NCBI RefSeq assembly: GCF_023051145.1
Contig: NZ_JALKFS010000005.1
Span: 2,497,733 to 2,561,732, forward strand
Reading direction: 5' to 3'
Origin: Williamsia sp. DF01-3
Lineage (GTDB): Bacteria; Actinomycetota; Actinomycetes; Mycobacteriales; Mycobacteriaceae
Length of the DNA stretch: 64,000 nt
In this document: positions 36,101 through 44,932 of the stretch, in pieces
Position numbering within the stretch: the first letter of the stretch is position 1
Layout of the letters: each line of letters opens with the position of its first letter
The notes under the pieces: model-generated
What the model was told of the DNA's origin: nothing
Seen by the model: only the letters and a program-made list of their open reading frames with translations
Database searches by the model: none
Program-made: the position numbers and the translations under genes

Positions 36101-36733
36101 ATGACGCAACGCAGTGCTGCCGATGTCGAACTGACCCCGTTGGCCGTTCTTGTCCTCGGGCTCGCGGCGGAACGGCCGATGCATCCGTATGAAATGGTCC
36201 AGACGCTGCTCGAACGCAACGAGGACCGGTTCGCCAAGACCCGGCCCGGATCGCTCTACCACACAGTCGACCGGCTACACGCCCAGGATCTGTTGCAGAT
36301 CAACAGCGTTCAGCGTTCCGGCAACCGGCCCGAACGAACCGTCTACGCCATCACCGAGACGGGCACCAGCGCTCTGCGCCGCTCTCTCAGGGCAATGCTC
36401 CGCACACCCGCGGTCGAGTACCCGAGCTTCTACCTGGCCCTGGCCGAGGCGCACTCGCTGGGCCGGCATGAGGTCGTCGGGCTTCTCACCGAGCGGCTCG
36501 GTGCGATGCGAGACGAACTCGAATCGGTCAACCGGTCGGTGGAAGCGGCCTCGGAAGGCGGCATCCCCGAGATGTTCCTGCTGGATGCCGGTTGCCGGCA
36601 GGCGGTGATGCAGGCTGAGATCGCCTGGACCGAGAGCCTGCGAAATCGGCTGGAGAACGGCGACCTCCTGTGGATCGAGGAGTGGTTGGCGGGCACGACC
36701 CCATCGAACAGAACAGAGGAAGACAGTGAGTAG
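36101..36733 (+). CDS. PadR-family transcriptional regulator
   Basis: Encodes 210 residues. The N-terminal winged helix (about 10-85) has the family pattern LAVLVLGLAAERPMHPYEM and GSLYHTVDRL, followed by a helical dimerisation domain typical of class-1 (longer) PadR proteins. Its stop overlaps the MFS exporter start by 8 bases, so it is translationally coupled and very likely represses that exporter and itself. Confidence 0.88.
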   Translation: MTQRSAADVELTPLAVLVLGLAAERPMHPYEMVQTLLERNEDRFAKTRPGSLYHTVDRLHAQDLLQINSVQRSGNRPERTVYAITETGTSALRRSLRAMLRTPAVEYPSFYLALAEAHSLGRHEVVGLLTERLGAMRDELESVNRSVEAASEGGIPEMFLLDAGCRQAVMQAEIAWTESLRNRLENGDLLWIEEWLAGTTPSNRTEEDSE

Positions 36734-38312
36734 CCCCAGCCCCACCCCGGCCATCACCACCAGACCTTGGCTCGCGCTGGGCGCGCTGTGCATCGGGTTC
36801 TTCATGATCCTCGTGGACATGACCATCGTCTCGGTTGCCCAGCCTGCCATTCAGCGGGCGCTCGACACCGATGTCAACGGGGTCATCTGGGTCTCGAGCG
36901 CTTATCTGCTCACCTACGCGGTGCCCATGCTGGTCGCCGGACGTCTGGGTGACCGGTACGGACCGAAGAACGTGTATCTCGTAGGCCTCGTGGTGTTCAC
37001 GGTTGCGAGCGTGTGGTGCGGGTTCGCGGGCTCGATCGAGATGCTCATCCTCGCGCGCGGTCTGCAGGGGGTCGGCGCGGCGTTGATCACGCCGCAGACG
37101 ATGGCACTGATCACGAGGATCTTCCCCGAGAACAAGCGTGGCGCGGCGATGGGTGTCTGGGGCACCGTCGCGGGTGTCGCGACGCTGATCGGGCCGCTCG
37201 CGGGTGGCGGGCTCGTCGACGGTCTGGGCTGGGAGTGGATCTTCTTCGTCAACGTCCCCGTCGGCATCATCGGTCTGGCGCTGGCGTGGAAGCTGGTGCC
37301 GCAGGTGTCCACGAGCAAACGCCACTTCGACCTCGTCGGCATGGCGCTCAGCGGCATCGGTCTCACCTGTCTGGTCTTCGGTATCCAGGATGGCGAGAAA
37401 TACGACTGGGCGGCCTGGATCTGGGGCCTCATCGGCTTCGGCTTGGTGGTGATGGTGCTGTTCGTCTACTGGCAGCACAAGATCTTGACCGTGCGGCGGT
37501 CGGCTGAACCGCTTGTGCCCCTGCGCCTGTTCCGCGACCGGAACTTCTCACTGGCCAGTATCGGCATCACGACGATGGGTTTTGCGACGGCCGGGATGAT
37601 GGTCCCTCTGATGTACTACTTGCAGCTGGTCGCGGGTCTGACCCCGACGGAGTCGGCGGTGGTGACCGTGCCGATGGCAGTTCTCACCGGCGTGCTCGCG
37701 CCCATAGTCGGCCGGCAGGTCGACCGGATCCACCCTCGATACATCGTCGCCACGGCCCTGCTGCTCAACGCGGTGGCCATCGGTTGGCTCGCGATGATCG
37801 CCACGCCGACCACCCCGATCTGGCAGCTTCTGCTGCCCGTGGCGCTCATGGGCGTGGCGAGTTCGGGTATCTGGGCGCCGTTGGCCGCCACCGCAACGCG
37901 GAACCTTCCGATGACCAGCGCCGGCGCCGGCGCCGGCGTGTACAACACCACGCGTCTCATCGGCTCGGTGCTCGGTAGCGCTGCGGTGGGTGCCCTGATG
38001 CAGACCCGCCTCGCCGCAGAGGTTCCCGGGTTCGGGTCATCGTCGATGGATCAGGCCGGACGGCTACCGGAGTCGGTTCGGGACGGCTTCTCCGCAGCGA
38101 TGGGGCAGTCGCTCCTGCTGCCGGCTGCGGCTCTGCTGATCGGCGTCGTCGCTGCTGCGGCCTTTGCCAGGCCGCGGCACATGATGGAAGCGGTGGTACC
38201 CGCGGGCGGGTCGCAACCAGGCGGTGTCCCCGCCGGTGCCGGGGGCGCAACCGGGGTGCCGAAGGCGGACAGCGCTGCGAAGGCCGCGGCGCCCTCGGGC
38301 TCGGGGGACTGA
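36726..38312 (+). CDS. DHA2-family MFS drug exporter (EmrB/QacA type)
   Basis: Encodes 528 residues with fourteen predicted membrane helices. The DHA2 motif D1 is seen near the N-terminus (LVDMTIVSVAQP), followed by motif A (GRLGDRYGPKNV) and motif C-like Gly/Pro sequence in helix 5. The C-terminal 40 residues are a Gly/Ala/Pro tail. It is coupled to padR and followed by a TetR gene. Position near kgd parallels Rv1250, a predicted drug transporter. Proton-driven export of hydrophobic cations is the family norm; the substrate is unknown. Confidence 0.88.
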   Translation: MSSPSPTPAITTRPWLALGALCIGFFMILVDMTIVSVAQPAIQRALDTDVNGVIWVSSAYLLTYAVPMLVAGRLGDRYGPKNVYLVGLVVFTVASVWCGFAGSIEMLILARGLQGVGAALITPQTMALITRIFPENKRGAAMGVWGTVAGVATLIGPLAGGGLVDGLGWEWIFFVNVPVGIIGLALAWKLVPQVSTSKRHFDLVGMALSGIGLTCLVFGIQDGEKYDWAAWIWGLIGFGLVVMVLFVYWQHKILTVRRSAEPLVPLRLFRDRNFSLASIGITTMGFATAGMMVPLMYYLQLVAGLTPTESAVVTVPMAVLTGVLAPIVGRQVDRIHPRYIVATALLLNAVAIGWLAMIATPTTPIWQLLLPVALMGVASSGIWAPLAATATRNLPMTSAGAGAGVYNTTRLIGSVLGSAAVGALMQTRLAAEVPGFGSSSMDQAGRLPESVRDGFSAAMGQSLLLPAAALLIGVVAAAAFARPRHMMEAVVPAGGSQPGGVPAGAGGATGVPKADSAAKAAAPSGSGD

Positions 38313-38370
38313 CCAGCCGTGTGTCCACCGTGGTTGACGTCGGCGCTCGTCTCGGGATGTACTGTGCGCC

Positions 38371-39015
38371 ATGCGCAGTGACGTTCCAGGTTCGCGCCGG
38401 TTGTCGGTGGAGGACCGCCGCGCACAATTGGTGAACTGCGCTCTGACGCTTGCCGACCGCGGCGGGATGAGCGCGGTGACCGTGCGTGGTGTCGCCGAAG
38501 AAGCCAAGGTCTCCCTCGGCGTGGTGCATTACTGCTTCGACGACAAGGAACAACTTGTCGCCGCGATGATCGAGAAGGTGATCGCCGAACAACTCGAGGC
38601 GCTTCTCGCTTCGGTACCCACCGAAAACCTCGGCACCGGCAGGGACGCGCTCCGGATCTCCATCCAGGAGGCGGTCACTGCGGTCTGGGCACGCGCGGCC
38701 GAATTCCCGAATCGTTGGCTGCTCATGATCGAGTCCATGCTGTTCTCGTTGCGGCAGCCGACGGAATCGGCGTCGGCCGGCCAGGCGTTGCTGCAGCACA
38801 CCATCGCCGAGAAGTACGGGCACACCTATCTTTCCGAGATCGGCGATCGCTGCGGGATGCGATGGGAAGTGTCCGAACGTGAATTGGTGCGGTCGGCGTT
38901 GCAGATGCTGTTCGGCACCGTGCAGTGGTGGCTCGTCGACCGCGATGATGCCGCGGCGCGGAGGTCGCTGGCTTTGCTCGCCGGATGGATGGCCGACTGC
39001 GCCGAGCCGCGATAG
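38371..39015 (+). CDS. TetR-family transcriptional regulator
   Basis: Encodes 214 residues with a helix-turn-helix at about 30-60 (MSAVTVRGVAEEAKVSLGVV) followed by the family HYCFDDKEQLV motif. The C-terminal domain is unassigned. It lies 58 bases after the MFS exporter on the same strand and could be a second controller of it. Convergent with the molybdo-oxidoreductase gene, whose stop is 1 base away. Confidence 0.85.
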   Translation: MRSDVPGSRRLSVEDRRAQLVNCALTLADRGGMSAVTVRGVAEEAKVSLGVVHYCFDDKEQLVAAMIEKVIAEQLEALLASVPTENLGTGRDALRISIQEAVTAVWARAAEFPNRWLLMIESMLFSLRQPTESASAGQALLQHTIAEKYGHTYLSEIGDRCGMRWEVSERELVRSALQMLFGTVQWWLVDRDDAAARRSLALLAGWMADCAEPR

Positions 39016-39016
39016 C

Positions 39017-40621
39017 TCAGGGCCGGACCTGCACCTCGACCGAATGCAGACCGGTCGCTCCGTCCGGCACCGACGGTGTCTCCGATTCGATCTGCGCCGC
39101 GCCTTCGCCGTCGATGGCCCGGACCCTCAGGCGGTGCTCGCCGGATGGGGCATCCCACTGCCACCTCCACAGTCGCCATGCGTCGATCACGTTGGGATCC
39201 AACAGTTCTGCGTCGTTCCACGGGCCGTCGTCGACCTGCACCTGTACGCCCTTGATACCGCGGTGCTGTGCCCAGGCCACGCCTCCGACGGTGACCGGGC
39301 CGCTGGTGAGTGAGGAACCGGTCCTCGGTACGTCGATGCGCGAACTGGTCTTGATCGGCCCCTTCTCGGCCCAGCCGAGCGTGGTCCAGTACGCCTTTGC
39401 GCGATCGAATCTGGTGACTTCGAGCGACACGACCCACTTGGTCGCCGAGACGTATCCGTACAGGCCCGGGACGACCATCCTGACCGGGTAGCCGTGTTCG
39501 AGCGGCAACGGTTCACCGTTCATCCCCACCGCCAGCATGGCGTCGCGGCCGTCGGTCAATGCGGTCAGCGGAGTACCGGCGGTCCATCCGTCGGCACTGG
39601 TCGACAACACCATGTCGGCGTCCGCGGACGGACCGGCCGCAGCCAGGAGGTCCTTCAGGCGGTAGCCGGTCCAGGTCGCGTTGCCGACGAGGTCGCCTCC
39701 GACCTCGTTGGACACACAGGTCAGTGTGATGACGGCGTCGAAAGCGCTGTTGTCTTGTTGTAGCTGCTCGAGATCGAGCCTGATCTCTCGATCGACCATC
39801 CCATGGATGCGCAGCGACCAGCTTGTGCTCTTGACCTGTGGCACCACGAGGGCGGTGTCGATGCGATAGAAGTCGTCGTTGGGGGTGATGAACGAGCTGA
39901 CCTGAGCAATGGACGGCGCTTGTGTGGTGACCGGATTGCTCGCATCGGGCACGGCGAAGGCGCCGCGATCGGCGCCCACCCCGCCACTGACCCGTCGGAC
40001 GGTCACACCGCCGAGTCCGGCCAGGACCGCCCCGCCCCCGACTGCGCCGGCTCGGACCAGGAACCGGCGACGGTCGGTGGCAGTGGCAGACCCGTCGCCG
40101 TGCGCATCGTTGTGGTCTGCGGGTTCGCCGACCCGCGGGTGCAGTGCCCGTATCAGCCAGTGCAGTACGAGCATGGCGACCACCACCCCGGCGATCGTGG
40201 GCAGCGCCCACCCGAGCGACGCGTTCGGCCGCGCCACCGCCGCTGCGGCCCCGAGCGTTCCGACCAGGGCCACCATGACGAGCCCGGCCGGGGGACGCCG
40301 GTATTCGGCCACTCCGGCGCCGGCGGCGAGCACTACCATGATTGCCGCGATGGTCACCAGCAGCACTGTCTTGTCGGCGGTGCCGAACGCATCGATGGCC
40401 GATTCCCTCAGACCCTCGGGCATGCGGTCGATCACCTCGGACCCCACGGCCTGTAGAGGCGACGAACTCCGATCGACGGCAGGTGCCAGCAGGTAGCCGA
40501 CGCCGAGTCCCAACGCCACACTGGATGTTCCGGCGGCGGCAGCGAACACCATGTGGCTGCGGGGGAGGGGTTCATCTGCCCAGTATCCCTGCGCCGAATG
40601 GATGACAGGATTTTCCTTCAC
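39017..40621 (-). CDS. Membrane molybdopterin-dependent oxidoreductase with internal Tat motif
   Basis: Encodes 534 residues from GTG at 40621; ATG at 40552 would begin directly at the first helix. Five membrane helices occupy about 24-46, 84-105, 112-131, 139-160 and 188-207. Just before the fifth is a twin-arginine motif (DRRRFLVRAG, 183-192). The rest is a sulfite oxidase-type molybdopterin domain with the candidate Mo-ligand Cys in TLTCVSNEVGG and a C-terminal Ig-like dimerisation domain. The catalytic part should lie outside the membrane. No cytochrome partner is visible; the substrate is unknown. Confidence 0.82.
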   Translation of the reverse strand: MKENPVIHSAQGYWADEPLPRSHMVFAAAAGTSSVALGLGVGYLLAPAVDRSSSPLQAVGSEVIDRMPEGLRESAIDAFGTADKTVLLVTIAAIMVVLAAGAGVAEYRRPPAGLVMVALVGTLGAAAAVARPNASLGWALPTIAGVVVAMLVLHWLIRALHPRVGEPADHNDAHGDGSATATDRRRFLVRAGAVGGGAVLAGLGGVTVRRVSGGVGADRGAFAVPDASNPVTTQAPSIAQVSSFITPNDDFYRIDTALVVPQVKSTSWSLRIHGMVDREIRLDLEQLQQDNSAFDAVITLTCVSNEVGGDLVGNATWTGYRLKDLLAAAGPSADADMVLSTSADGWTAGTPLTALTDGRDAMLAVGMNGEPLPLEHGYPVRMVVPGLYGYVSATKWVVSLEVTRFDRAKAYWTTLGWAEKGPIKTSSRIDVPRTGSSLTSGPVTVGGVAWAQHRGIKGVQVQVDDGPWNDAELLDPNVIDAWRLWRWQWDAPSGEHRLRVRAIDGEGAAQIESETPSVPDGATGLHSVEVQVRP

Positions 40622-40656
40622 CCTGACCTACGATGTGACCTGCATTGGTGCCCAAC

Positions 40657-40664
40657 GGGAGGAG
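40657..40664 (+). promoter_or_regulatory. Ribosome-binding site fixing a TTG start
   Basis: GGGAGGAG lies 6 bases before TTG at 40671. No ATG or GTG nearer the conserved N-terminus has a comparable site, so the downstream membrane-protein gene is annotated from this TTG. Confidence 0.6.
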
Positions 40665-40670
40665 CGCACT

Positions 40671-41966
40671 TTGCAGCCAGGAACGGTGCCCCCATCGCAA
40701 CCCTCGGATGTGTTGCAACGTCCGCCCTCGGCTTCGATTGTCGGTGGCGCACCGTGGACACCCACGAGAGCAGACCGGGTTCGGGACTTCCTGGCGGCCG
40801 TGGCGTTGCTGGCCTCGCTGGGTCTGGACTGGGACGCCGACACCCTCGCGTTGTTCCGCGTCGACGTCGCGATCGTCACGGGCCTCTCGCTGCTGTCGCT
40901 GTTGTTGCCGGCCGCGAGTCGGCGGGGAATGTTCGGGCAGACATGGACGCCGGCGAAGCTGCGTGTGCTCAAACTGATCTGTGTGGCCCCCTATCTCGCA
41001 GTGGTCATGGTCTGCCTTGGCTGGGATATCGCGTGTCGCTGGACCGAATGGGATTACGGCGGTACGGGTTTCGGTCCGGCTGTATGGATCGGGCTGGCGG
41101 GAGCGATTCTCGCGGGGCAGCCGCGTGAGGCCGATCTCTTCGATGTCTCGGGTCACGACGGCTTCGGCGTCGCAGGTCGGCAGTCGCGGGCTCTTCTTCT
41201 TGTCGTCGGCGGGCTGTTCGCGGTGATGACGGTGTCCGCTGTGGTGATCGATGTGGTGCGTTTCGTGGAGAATCTCGATGCCGTCGCAGGCCTGCGCGTG
41301 AGCGTCCTCGATCCACTGGTCTCCGCGGCCGCAGCCGTGGCCTGGCTGGTCGTGGTCGGCCGCCTGATCTTGTCGGCGGCCACCGGTAAAACTGGTTCGT
41401 CCCTGTCGCTTTCGCTTCTGGGATGGGCTGCTGCAGGGTGGGCGCTGATGGTGTCGTTGCCGGGAGTGCCATACGAATCTGTTGATTCGGTGACCACGGG
41501 CTACCTGGGTATCGCCGTCCTCGGTGGGATCGGGGCTGCCGCGTTGTCGCCTGCGCTACCGCGCCGGATCGCGATGACGCAGCACGAGTACTACAGTGCG
41601 CCGCTGGGTGTGGTGATGGCGGTGTCGTTGCTCTGGGTGGCGTTGTCGGTCGCCGGGCTCACCCTGTACTCGGCAACGTCCGCCGTGCTCGCAGCGCTGG
41701 TGTTCTTCACGCTCGCCCTGGCCGGGGCCACACTCGTGCGCGACAGGATGTCGAGTGGGCCGGGGGACCAGCAGAAAGCGTTGTTCGGCTTTGCGATCGG
41801 ACTCGTCATCACTGCGATAGCGGTCCTGGTGGTGATGAGCGTGCGGGTGAACTGGAACCTGCCGGCGCCCTTGGCGCTCTGGCTTGTCGGGTTCGTGGTG
41901 CCGGCGTTCATCGTGTGGCGCGAGGCATTGGCGCCGTCCCCGGCCCGAAGCGGTGTGATCCGATGA
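40671..41966 (+). CDS. Polytopic membrane protein of unknown function
   Basis: Encodes 431 residues from TTG at 40671, chosen for its strong ribosome-binding site. About ten predicted membrane helices run from residue 40 to the end, with a short hydrophilic Pro-rich N-terminus. No enzyme or transporter motif is recognised; the layout resembles the DUF7937-type actinobacterial membrane proteins. Its stop overlaps the start of the next gene by 4 bases (ATGA), so the two are probably a functional pair. Divergent from the molybdo-oxidoreductase. Confidence 0.65.
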   Translation: MQPGTVPPSQPSDVLQRPPSASIVGGAPWTPTRADRVRDFLAAVALLASLGLDWDADTLALFRVDVAIVTGLSLLSLLLPAASRRGMFGQTWTPAKLRVLKLICVAPYLAVVMVCLGWDIACRWTEWDYGGTGFGPAVWIGLAGAILAGQPREADLFDVSGHDGFGVAGRQSRALLLVVGGLFAVMTVSAVVIDVVRFVENLDAVAGLRVSVLDPLVSAAAAVAWLVVVGRLILSAATGKTGSSLSLSLLGWAAAGWALMVSLPGVPYESVDSVTTGYLGIAVLGGIGAAALSPALPRRIAMTQHEYYSAPLGVVMAVSLLWVALSVAGLTLYSATSAVLAALVFFTLALAGATLVRDRMSSGPGDQQKALFGFAIGLVITAIAVLVVMSVRVNWNLPAPLALWLVGFVVPAFIVWREALAPSPARSGVIR

Positions 41967-43590
41967 CCTACCCGTCGAATCCCGGTCCCGTTGCGCCGCA
42001 ACCCGGACCGCTCGGCCCATCACGTATCCCCGGCCTTCTCAAGGCCATTGCGATCGTGGCTGCGATAGTCCTGGTGGCGACGGGTGGATTCGCGGTGAAC
42101 CGGCTACTCGTCACCCAGGTCAACGGGGCGTCGAGCGCCACGAACTCGGTGAAGGACTTCCTGGGCGCTCTCGAGGATGAGGACTGGACGAGGCTCGGAC
42201 TACTGTTGCCGCCGGATGAGACCGACCAGCTGGCCGGACTCATCGGTGACATCGGAGACCTGCAGAGCAAGCTGGGATCCGCCGGGCAGTCACCCATCGA
42301 TCAATTCGAAGGCATCTCGGTGGAGATATCGGATCTGCGTCTGACGTCCGAGGCGGTGGAAGCCGATCTGACGAAGGTCTCGATCGACCGCGCCACCATC
42401 ATCCTGAAAATCGACGCCAGAACAATCGAGTCGCTGGCCGACCTCGTCCCCGACGTTGATCCGGCGGCGGTCGGTGCCGTCGAGATCGAGGTCTCGATCG
42501 CCGGACCCGAGGTCACCTACAAGACCACTACAGCCGACGACGTCGACACCGGCACCGAGACGGTGGTGGTCGGTGACCGCGAGCAGGCGCCTTTCCTGAT
42601 GTCGGTGCGGCGCGACGGTGGCTGGTTCGTCAGTCCCACATTCACTGCGGCCCAGTACACCGCAGAGGAACTGGGCTGGCAGACAGCTGATCCCGGCCCG
42701 TCCGAAACCGGTTATGACTCTCCGGAACAGGCGCTGACCGGATTCGTCGAGGGACTGGTCGAGACCCTCCAGACCGCTGACATCACTCATGTCGCGGACG
42801 CGATGGGCGGGGTCGAGGCGCGACTGCTCAAGACTTACGCCCCCGGCATCAATGCTGAGCTGGAGGCCGACTCCGACTTCGACTTCGACTTCGGAATCGA
42901 GTCGCCGGTGACGATCGACGACCTGGATGTCGAGGTCACCAGGGGGGACAACGACCAGGCGCGCGTCCGGATCGACAAGTTCGAGGCCACACTCCGTTCC
43001 GAGGGCACCGAGGCAACGGTGGTCTTCGACGGTGACTGCATACGCACGATCGGGGAGGGCGACCAGGGATGCATCTCCGACGGCGGCCCTTTGCCGAGCG
43101 TCTGTACGGTGCCTTCGGTCATGTGGTCGCGGTGCCGGCCGACGGCGGTTGGAAGATCAGTCCGGTGACAACCTACTTCGACTGGATCGCCATCGCCCAG
43201 CGGGCCATCTCACGGGTCGACACCGACCTCCTGAAAGCCGTTGTCGAATTGGACTTCTCGGGTCTGGCCGCACGAGATCCCGCGGCCACGATCGGATCCG
43301 GAGACGAGGTCACCGTCGATGTCGAAGCCGTGAGCCCGGAAATCTATGCCGGGGTGTCGGTGGTCGACCCGCAGCCGTCGCCGGAGCTGATCGACTACTC
43401 GTGCAGCGCCGCGACCCAACCGGGATTGTGCGAGATCATCGTGGTCGACGGAAGTGGTCGCCGACAGGACCGCGATTCGCGCTACGACATCGACACGGGG
43501 TACCAGTTCGGCTACGAGATCGCCGACGACACACGGCTGATCGTGCTCGCGGTGGCCGGACCGGTGGTGATCGAGAGCGAGCGATACTGA
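41963..43590 (+). pseudogene. Single-pass exported protein of unknown function, frameshifted as sequenced
   Basis: Two frames form one protein. The first, from ATG 41963 (overlapping the upstream stop), gives a Pro-rich N-terminus, one membrane anchor at about 26-46, and a large extracytoplasmic part with two repeated units beginning NSVKDFLGAL and ALTGFVEGLV. The second frame continues from about 43090 as GPFAERLYGAFGHV, ending at 43590. The switch at 43087-43091 (GGCCCTTT) would be repaired by one extra C in the C-run, giving about 542 residues. The continuing frame retains clear coding character, so a homopolymer sequencing error is likely; a true frameshift is the alternative. Function unknown. 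Confidence 0.6.
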
Positions 43591-43720
43591 AAGCCGGTGT
43601 GTCCGCCTCGACAAGCGATGCGTGACCCACCGCTGAAGATCCAACGCTCTGTCGGACACCGCTCGTAGGATCGGACCAGTCGTCACTGTGTTCGATCCGG
43701 TCCACGAGGGGAGGTCACCC

Positions 43721-44932
43721 ATGGGTGCAGCTCTGCCGTTGTCGCTGCCTGCGCAGGAGGTGACCTTCATCCACACCGCGGACTGGCAGCTCGGCATGAC
43801 CAGACACTTCCTCAAGGGTGATGCCCAGGCGCGGTACACAGCAGCGCGTCAGGAGGCCATCGGACGCATCGGTCAGCTGGCCGCTACGCACAACGCCGAG
43901 TTCGTACTGGTGTGTGGCGACGTGTTCGAGGACCGGCAGGTGTCCTCGCGCGTCATTCGTCGAAGTCTCGACCACCTGCAGCAGATCGGGTGCCCGGTGT
44001 ACCTCCTTCCGGGCAATCACGACCCGCTCGACGCCGCGAGCATCTACAACTCGCGCGTGTTCACCGACCACAAGCCCGACCATGTCCATGTTCTCGGAAC
44101 GGTCGGTGCGTTTCATGTGCGCCCCGGCGTGCAGCTGATCGCGGCGCCGTGGACCAGCAAGGTGCCGCTGGTCGACACCATCGCACAGCAGGTCTCCATG
44201 CTCGGGCCGAGCGAGGACATCCGGATCGTTGCCGGTCATGGACGGGTCGACACGCTCGCACCCGACTCCGACGACCCCACCCTCATCCAGGTCGCCGAAC
44301 TCGAACGCGCCATCGCGGACGGGTTGATCGACTATGTGGCGCTGGGAGACCGGCATTCGGTCACCGATATCGGTGACACCGGACGGATTTGGTATTCCGG
44401 AGCGCAGGAGGTCACCAACTACGATCACCGCGAGGACGATCCGGGCCGAGCACTGGTGGTCACCCTCACCCGCGGTCAGTACATGCCGGGTGTCGCCCCT
44501 GCGCAGGATGAGAACACCGTGCATGTCACTGCCGAACCCGTGGGGCAGTGGGCTTTTCGCACCGTCGAGCACGATATCAACAGCGCTGACGACATCTCCG
44601 GATTGCGGCGGCGCCTCGACGCCTTCGACCACAAGGCGAACACCGTGGTGCAATTGGCGCTGCGTGGGTCAGTGAGTATCACCGAACGATCAGAACTCGA
44701 TGCGATGCTCGAGGAGTTCTCGGATCGATTTGCCGCACTGACGTTCTGGGATCTGCGTCACGACCTGGTGATCAGACCCGACGACGAGGACTTCGCCGAG
44801 ATGGCACTGACGGGCTTCATCGGCGACGCCGTCACCGAACTGTCCGAGCTGGCACGCGCCACCGACTCGCAGGCAGCCGCGGCGCAGGAGGCCCTCGCCC
44901 TGCTCTTCCGGCTGGCCGGTGGTAGCCGGTGA
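43721..44932 (+). CDS. SbcD-like DNA repair metallophosphoesterase
   Basis: Encodes 403 residues from ATG at 43721, chosen because GGGGAGG lies 6 bases upstream; the frame extends back to GTG 43688. The Mre11/SbcD metal motifs are in order: HTADWQLG, VCGDVFEDR, GNHD, GHGRVD and GDRHS. A C-terminal capping region follows. It should be the nuclease partner of the ATPase encoded next, with a 4-base overlap. Size and order match the Rv1277-Rv1278 pair of M. tuberculosis rather than the canonical SbcCD. Confidence 0.87.
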   Translation: MGAALPLSLPAQEVTFIHTADWQLGMTRHFLKGDAQARYTAARQEAIGRIGQLAATHNAEFVLVCGDVFEDRQVSSRVIRRSLDHLQQIGCPVYLLPGNHDPLDAASIYNSRVFTDHKPDHVHVLGTVGAFHVRPGVQLIAAPWTSKVPLVDTIAQQVSMLGPSEDIRIVAGHGRVDTLAPDSDDPTLIQVAELERAIADGLIDYVALGDRHSVTDIGDTGRIWYSGAQEVTNYDHREDDPGRALVVTLTRGQYMPGVAPAQDENTVHVTAEPVGQWAFRTVEHDINSADDISGLRRRLDAFDHKANTVVQLALRGSVSITERSELDAMLEEFSDRFAALTFWDLRHDLVIRPDDEDFAEMALTGFIGDAVTELSELARATDSQAAAAQEALALLFRLAGGSR

